From positions 1,674,001 to 1,738,000 of the forward strand of contig NZ_CP025815.1 in the NCBI RefSeq assembly GCF_003352045.1: DNA of 64,000 nt. The letters are read 5' to 3'. This document shows, in pieces, positions 62,780 to 64,000 of this stretch. Numbering within the stretch: the stretch's first letter is position 1; each line of letters opens with the position of its first letter. This DNA comes from Sulfitobacter sp. JL08. GTDB taxonomy: Bacteria; Pseudomonadota; Alphaproteobacteria; Rhodobacterales; Rhodobacteraceae. The notes under the pieces are model-generated. The model did no database searches. It worked only from the letters and a program-made list of their open reading frames with translations, and was not told the DNA's origin. Both the position numbers and the translations under genes were made by a program.

Positions 62780-63840
62780 ATGGCAAATTATGATTTCTGG
62801 GCGCTGGGGGAAGCGTCTGTTACCGTATCCGGTGGCGGGCAACTGGATGGCGTCACCCAAGGTGACGGTTCGCATCTGGTTGGGCTGACGATTACGCTGA
62901 CATCTTCGAATTTCGAAGAAATCAGTGTGCGCGACGGTGGATCGGATAATAATTTTGACGACAATGACGGCAATCAAAGGCTGCGGGGCACGCAGGATTT
63001 TGATGGTGTGACCTATGGCAACAACACAACGATAGAGGCCGAATACCAGATGGTATTGCGCGATCCGAATACAGGGATCGAATATCGCGCCATCGCGGTC
63101 AACATGAACAATTCCTCGCCCAGTTACGCCACGATCGAAGGTATCGCCTTTGTCGATGTCATCCCGCCGCGCAACGTGGCGCTTGAGGTGATTTCGGCCG
63201 CCGAAGGACCGGGCAGCCGCCGCTTGGGTCGGGCAGCATCGCGCCGCCCTGTTTCACACCGGGCACCAAGATCGCGACACCCACGGGGCTGGCCCGCATC
63301 GAAGACCTGAAGGTAGGCGATATGGTGCACACGCTGGATCACGGAGCGCAGCCGCTGATCTGGGTCGGGCAGGTCAGCGTCAGTTCGCTGCGTATGGCGT
63401 TGCGGCCCGCGTTCCGCCCTGTGCGGATCGCCAGAGGCGCGCTGGGGCAGGGCATGCCGGTGCGCGACATGATGGTATCGCCGCAGCATCGTATTCTGGT
63501 GCAGGGGCCGCAGGCAGAGTTGCTGTTCGGGGCGCCACAGGTGCTTGCCGCCGCGATCCATCTGATCAACGGCACAACGATTACCCGCGCGTGGGACGTG
63601 GCCGAGACGACCTATTTCCATCTGCAATGCGAGCGCCACGAGGTGCTGATTTCCGACGGACTGCCCAGTGAAAGCTTTAACCCGGGGCCCGCGTCGCTTT
63701 TTGCCCTGCAAGACAGCGCCTGCGCCGAATTGCGCGCGCTGTTTCCCGATCGCGATCTGAACCACGCCGCCCCGCTGACATCGGCGCGCCCCTTGATAAC
63801 CCGTGCCGAAGCCGCTTTGTGGAGCGCGCGCGCCGCCTGA
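62780..63840 (+). pseudogene. Hint-domain protein, frameshifted
   Basis: An N-terminal part (62780-63310, starting MANYDFWALGEASVT; beta-rich, with Asp/Asn-rich GGSDNNFDDNDGNQ) runs in one frame. A C-terminal Hint domain (PPCFTPGTKIATPTG onward to 63840) runs in the next frame. Both frames are open from 63187 to 63310, and the switch must occur before the Hint Cys codon at 63250. One missing base there, or a -1 slip, would join them into one protein of about 350 residues. The Hint half keeps the catalytic Cys, unlike its neighbour. No good slippery site is visible, so a mutation or sequencing error is the simplest reading. The RBS is weak. Confidence 0.75.
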
Positions 63841-63900
63841 TATGTCCGGGCTTCTTTTTCTCTCGCATCCGTGCAAAAGCTTTGATATGCCCGCGCCAAT

Positions 63901-63984
63901 GCGGGTGTGGCGGAACTGGTAGACGCACCAGATTTAGGTTCTGGCGCCTTTGGCGTGGGGGTTCGAGTCCCTTCACCCGCACCA
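63901..63984 (+). tRNA. tRNA-Leu (anticodon UAG)
   Basis: The GCGGGTG acceptor arm pairs with CACCCGC at 63974-63980, and CCA is encoded at 63982-63984. The anticodon arm CCAGA-TTTAGGT-TCTGG gives anticodon UAG, so it reads CUA and related Leu codons. The T-arm GTTCGAGTC is normal, and the variable region (GCCTTTGGC) is long, as expected for tRNA-Leu. Confidence 0.95.
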
Positions 63985-64000
63985 TTAAAACATGCTAAGT

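Noticed and set aside
63187-63250. Programmed -1 frameshift in the second Hint gene
   Set aside because: No X-XXY-YYZ slippery heptamer or downstream pseudoknot is evident; a mutation or read error is simpler.

Overview
The window is a GC-rich chromosomal segment of a marine alphaproteobacterium of the family Rhodobacteraceae (Roseobacter group). This placement rests on a DMSP lyase DddP with every known metal and catalytic residue at the canonical number, a soxBDAG sarcosine oxidase operon, a secDF-ccmABCDG gene string, a glnB-glnA pair, a BamB/Der neighbourhood and a lone Atm1-type exporter. Almost everything is core or lineage-typical chromosome. No phage, transposase, CRISPR array or rRNA is visible, and one tRNA-Leu(UAG) lies at the right edge.

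Layout: 1-1065 holds the start of ccmI (minus strand, running off the left edge). 1247-6928 is the heterotetrameric sarcosine oxidase operon (soxB, an interposed small membrane ORF, soxD, soxA, soxG). 6965-8742 holds a ureohydrolase and Fe-type superoxide dismutase. 8910-9845 is a lower-GC accessory patch with a secreted protein of unknown function and a compound palindromic element. 9866-12603 is a triple-GAF nucleotide cyclase coupled to an NTF2-like protein. 12764-18259 holds a RarD-like permease, a LOG hydrolase, a LysM protein, an Atm1 exporter and a DUF302 protein. 18358-23354 is an RND efflux pump with its adaptor. 23617-27184 is a YfgM-like/BamB/Der cluster. 27278-32345 holds dddP, a heme-dependent N-demethylase (DUF3445), a TspO-like protein, serS and a trypsin-like protease.

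32585-39441 is a long same-strand run: yajC-secD-secF, a TSUP permease, a Mth938-like protein, then ccmA-B-C-D-G for c-type cytochrome maturation. 39523-49455 carries a CubicO-type hydrolase, acnA, a DUF1223 protein, a lipid A acyltransferase, an EamA permease, an isolated fliG, two small exported proteins that share a Cys/VWD/Cys motif, and an ornithine-cyclodeaminase homologue. 49543-58278 has purB, bioY, several small envelope proteins and lipoproteins, a hydrolase-OsmC fusion, a lytic transglycosylase and an amino-acid binding protein. 58427-63840 has glnA-glnB, the bifunctional NAD(P)HX repair enzyme and two divergent Hint-domain genes, one without the Hint cysteine and one frameshifted.

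Functionally the window joins osmolyte and methylamine use (sarcosine oxidase, DddP, a putative N-demethylase), envelope biogenesis (SecDF, BamB, lipid A acylation, murein hydrolase), cytochrome c maturation and nitrogen sensing. The most unusual signals are at DNA level. A terminator-like palindromic sequence appears to have been inserted in frame into the NAD(P)HX epimerase gene, and related AAGTATTT-type tails recur in three intergenic places. There is also a nested multi-hairpin element near 9.8 kb and three back-to-back palindromes near 55.46 kb. All calls come from reading the sequence; no database search was run.
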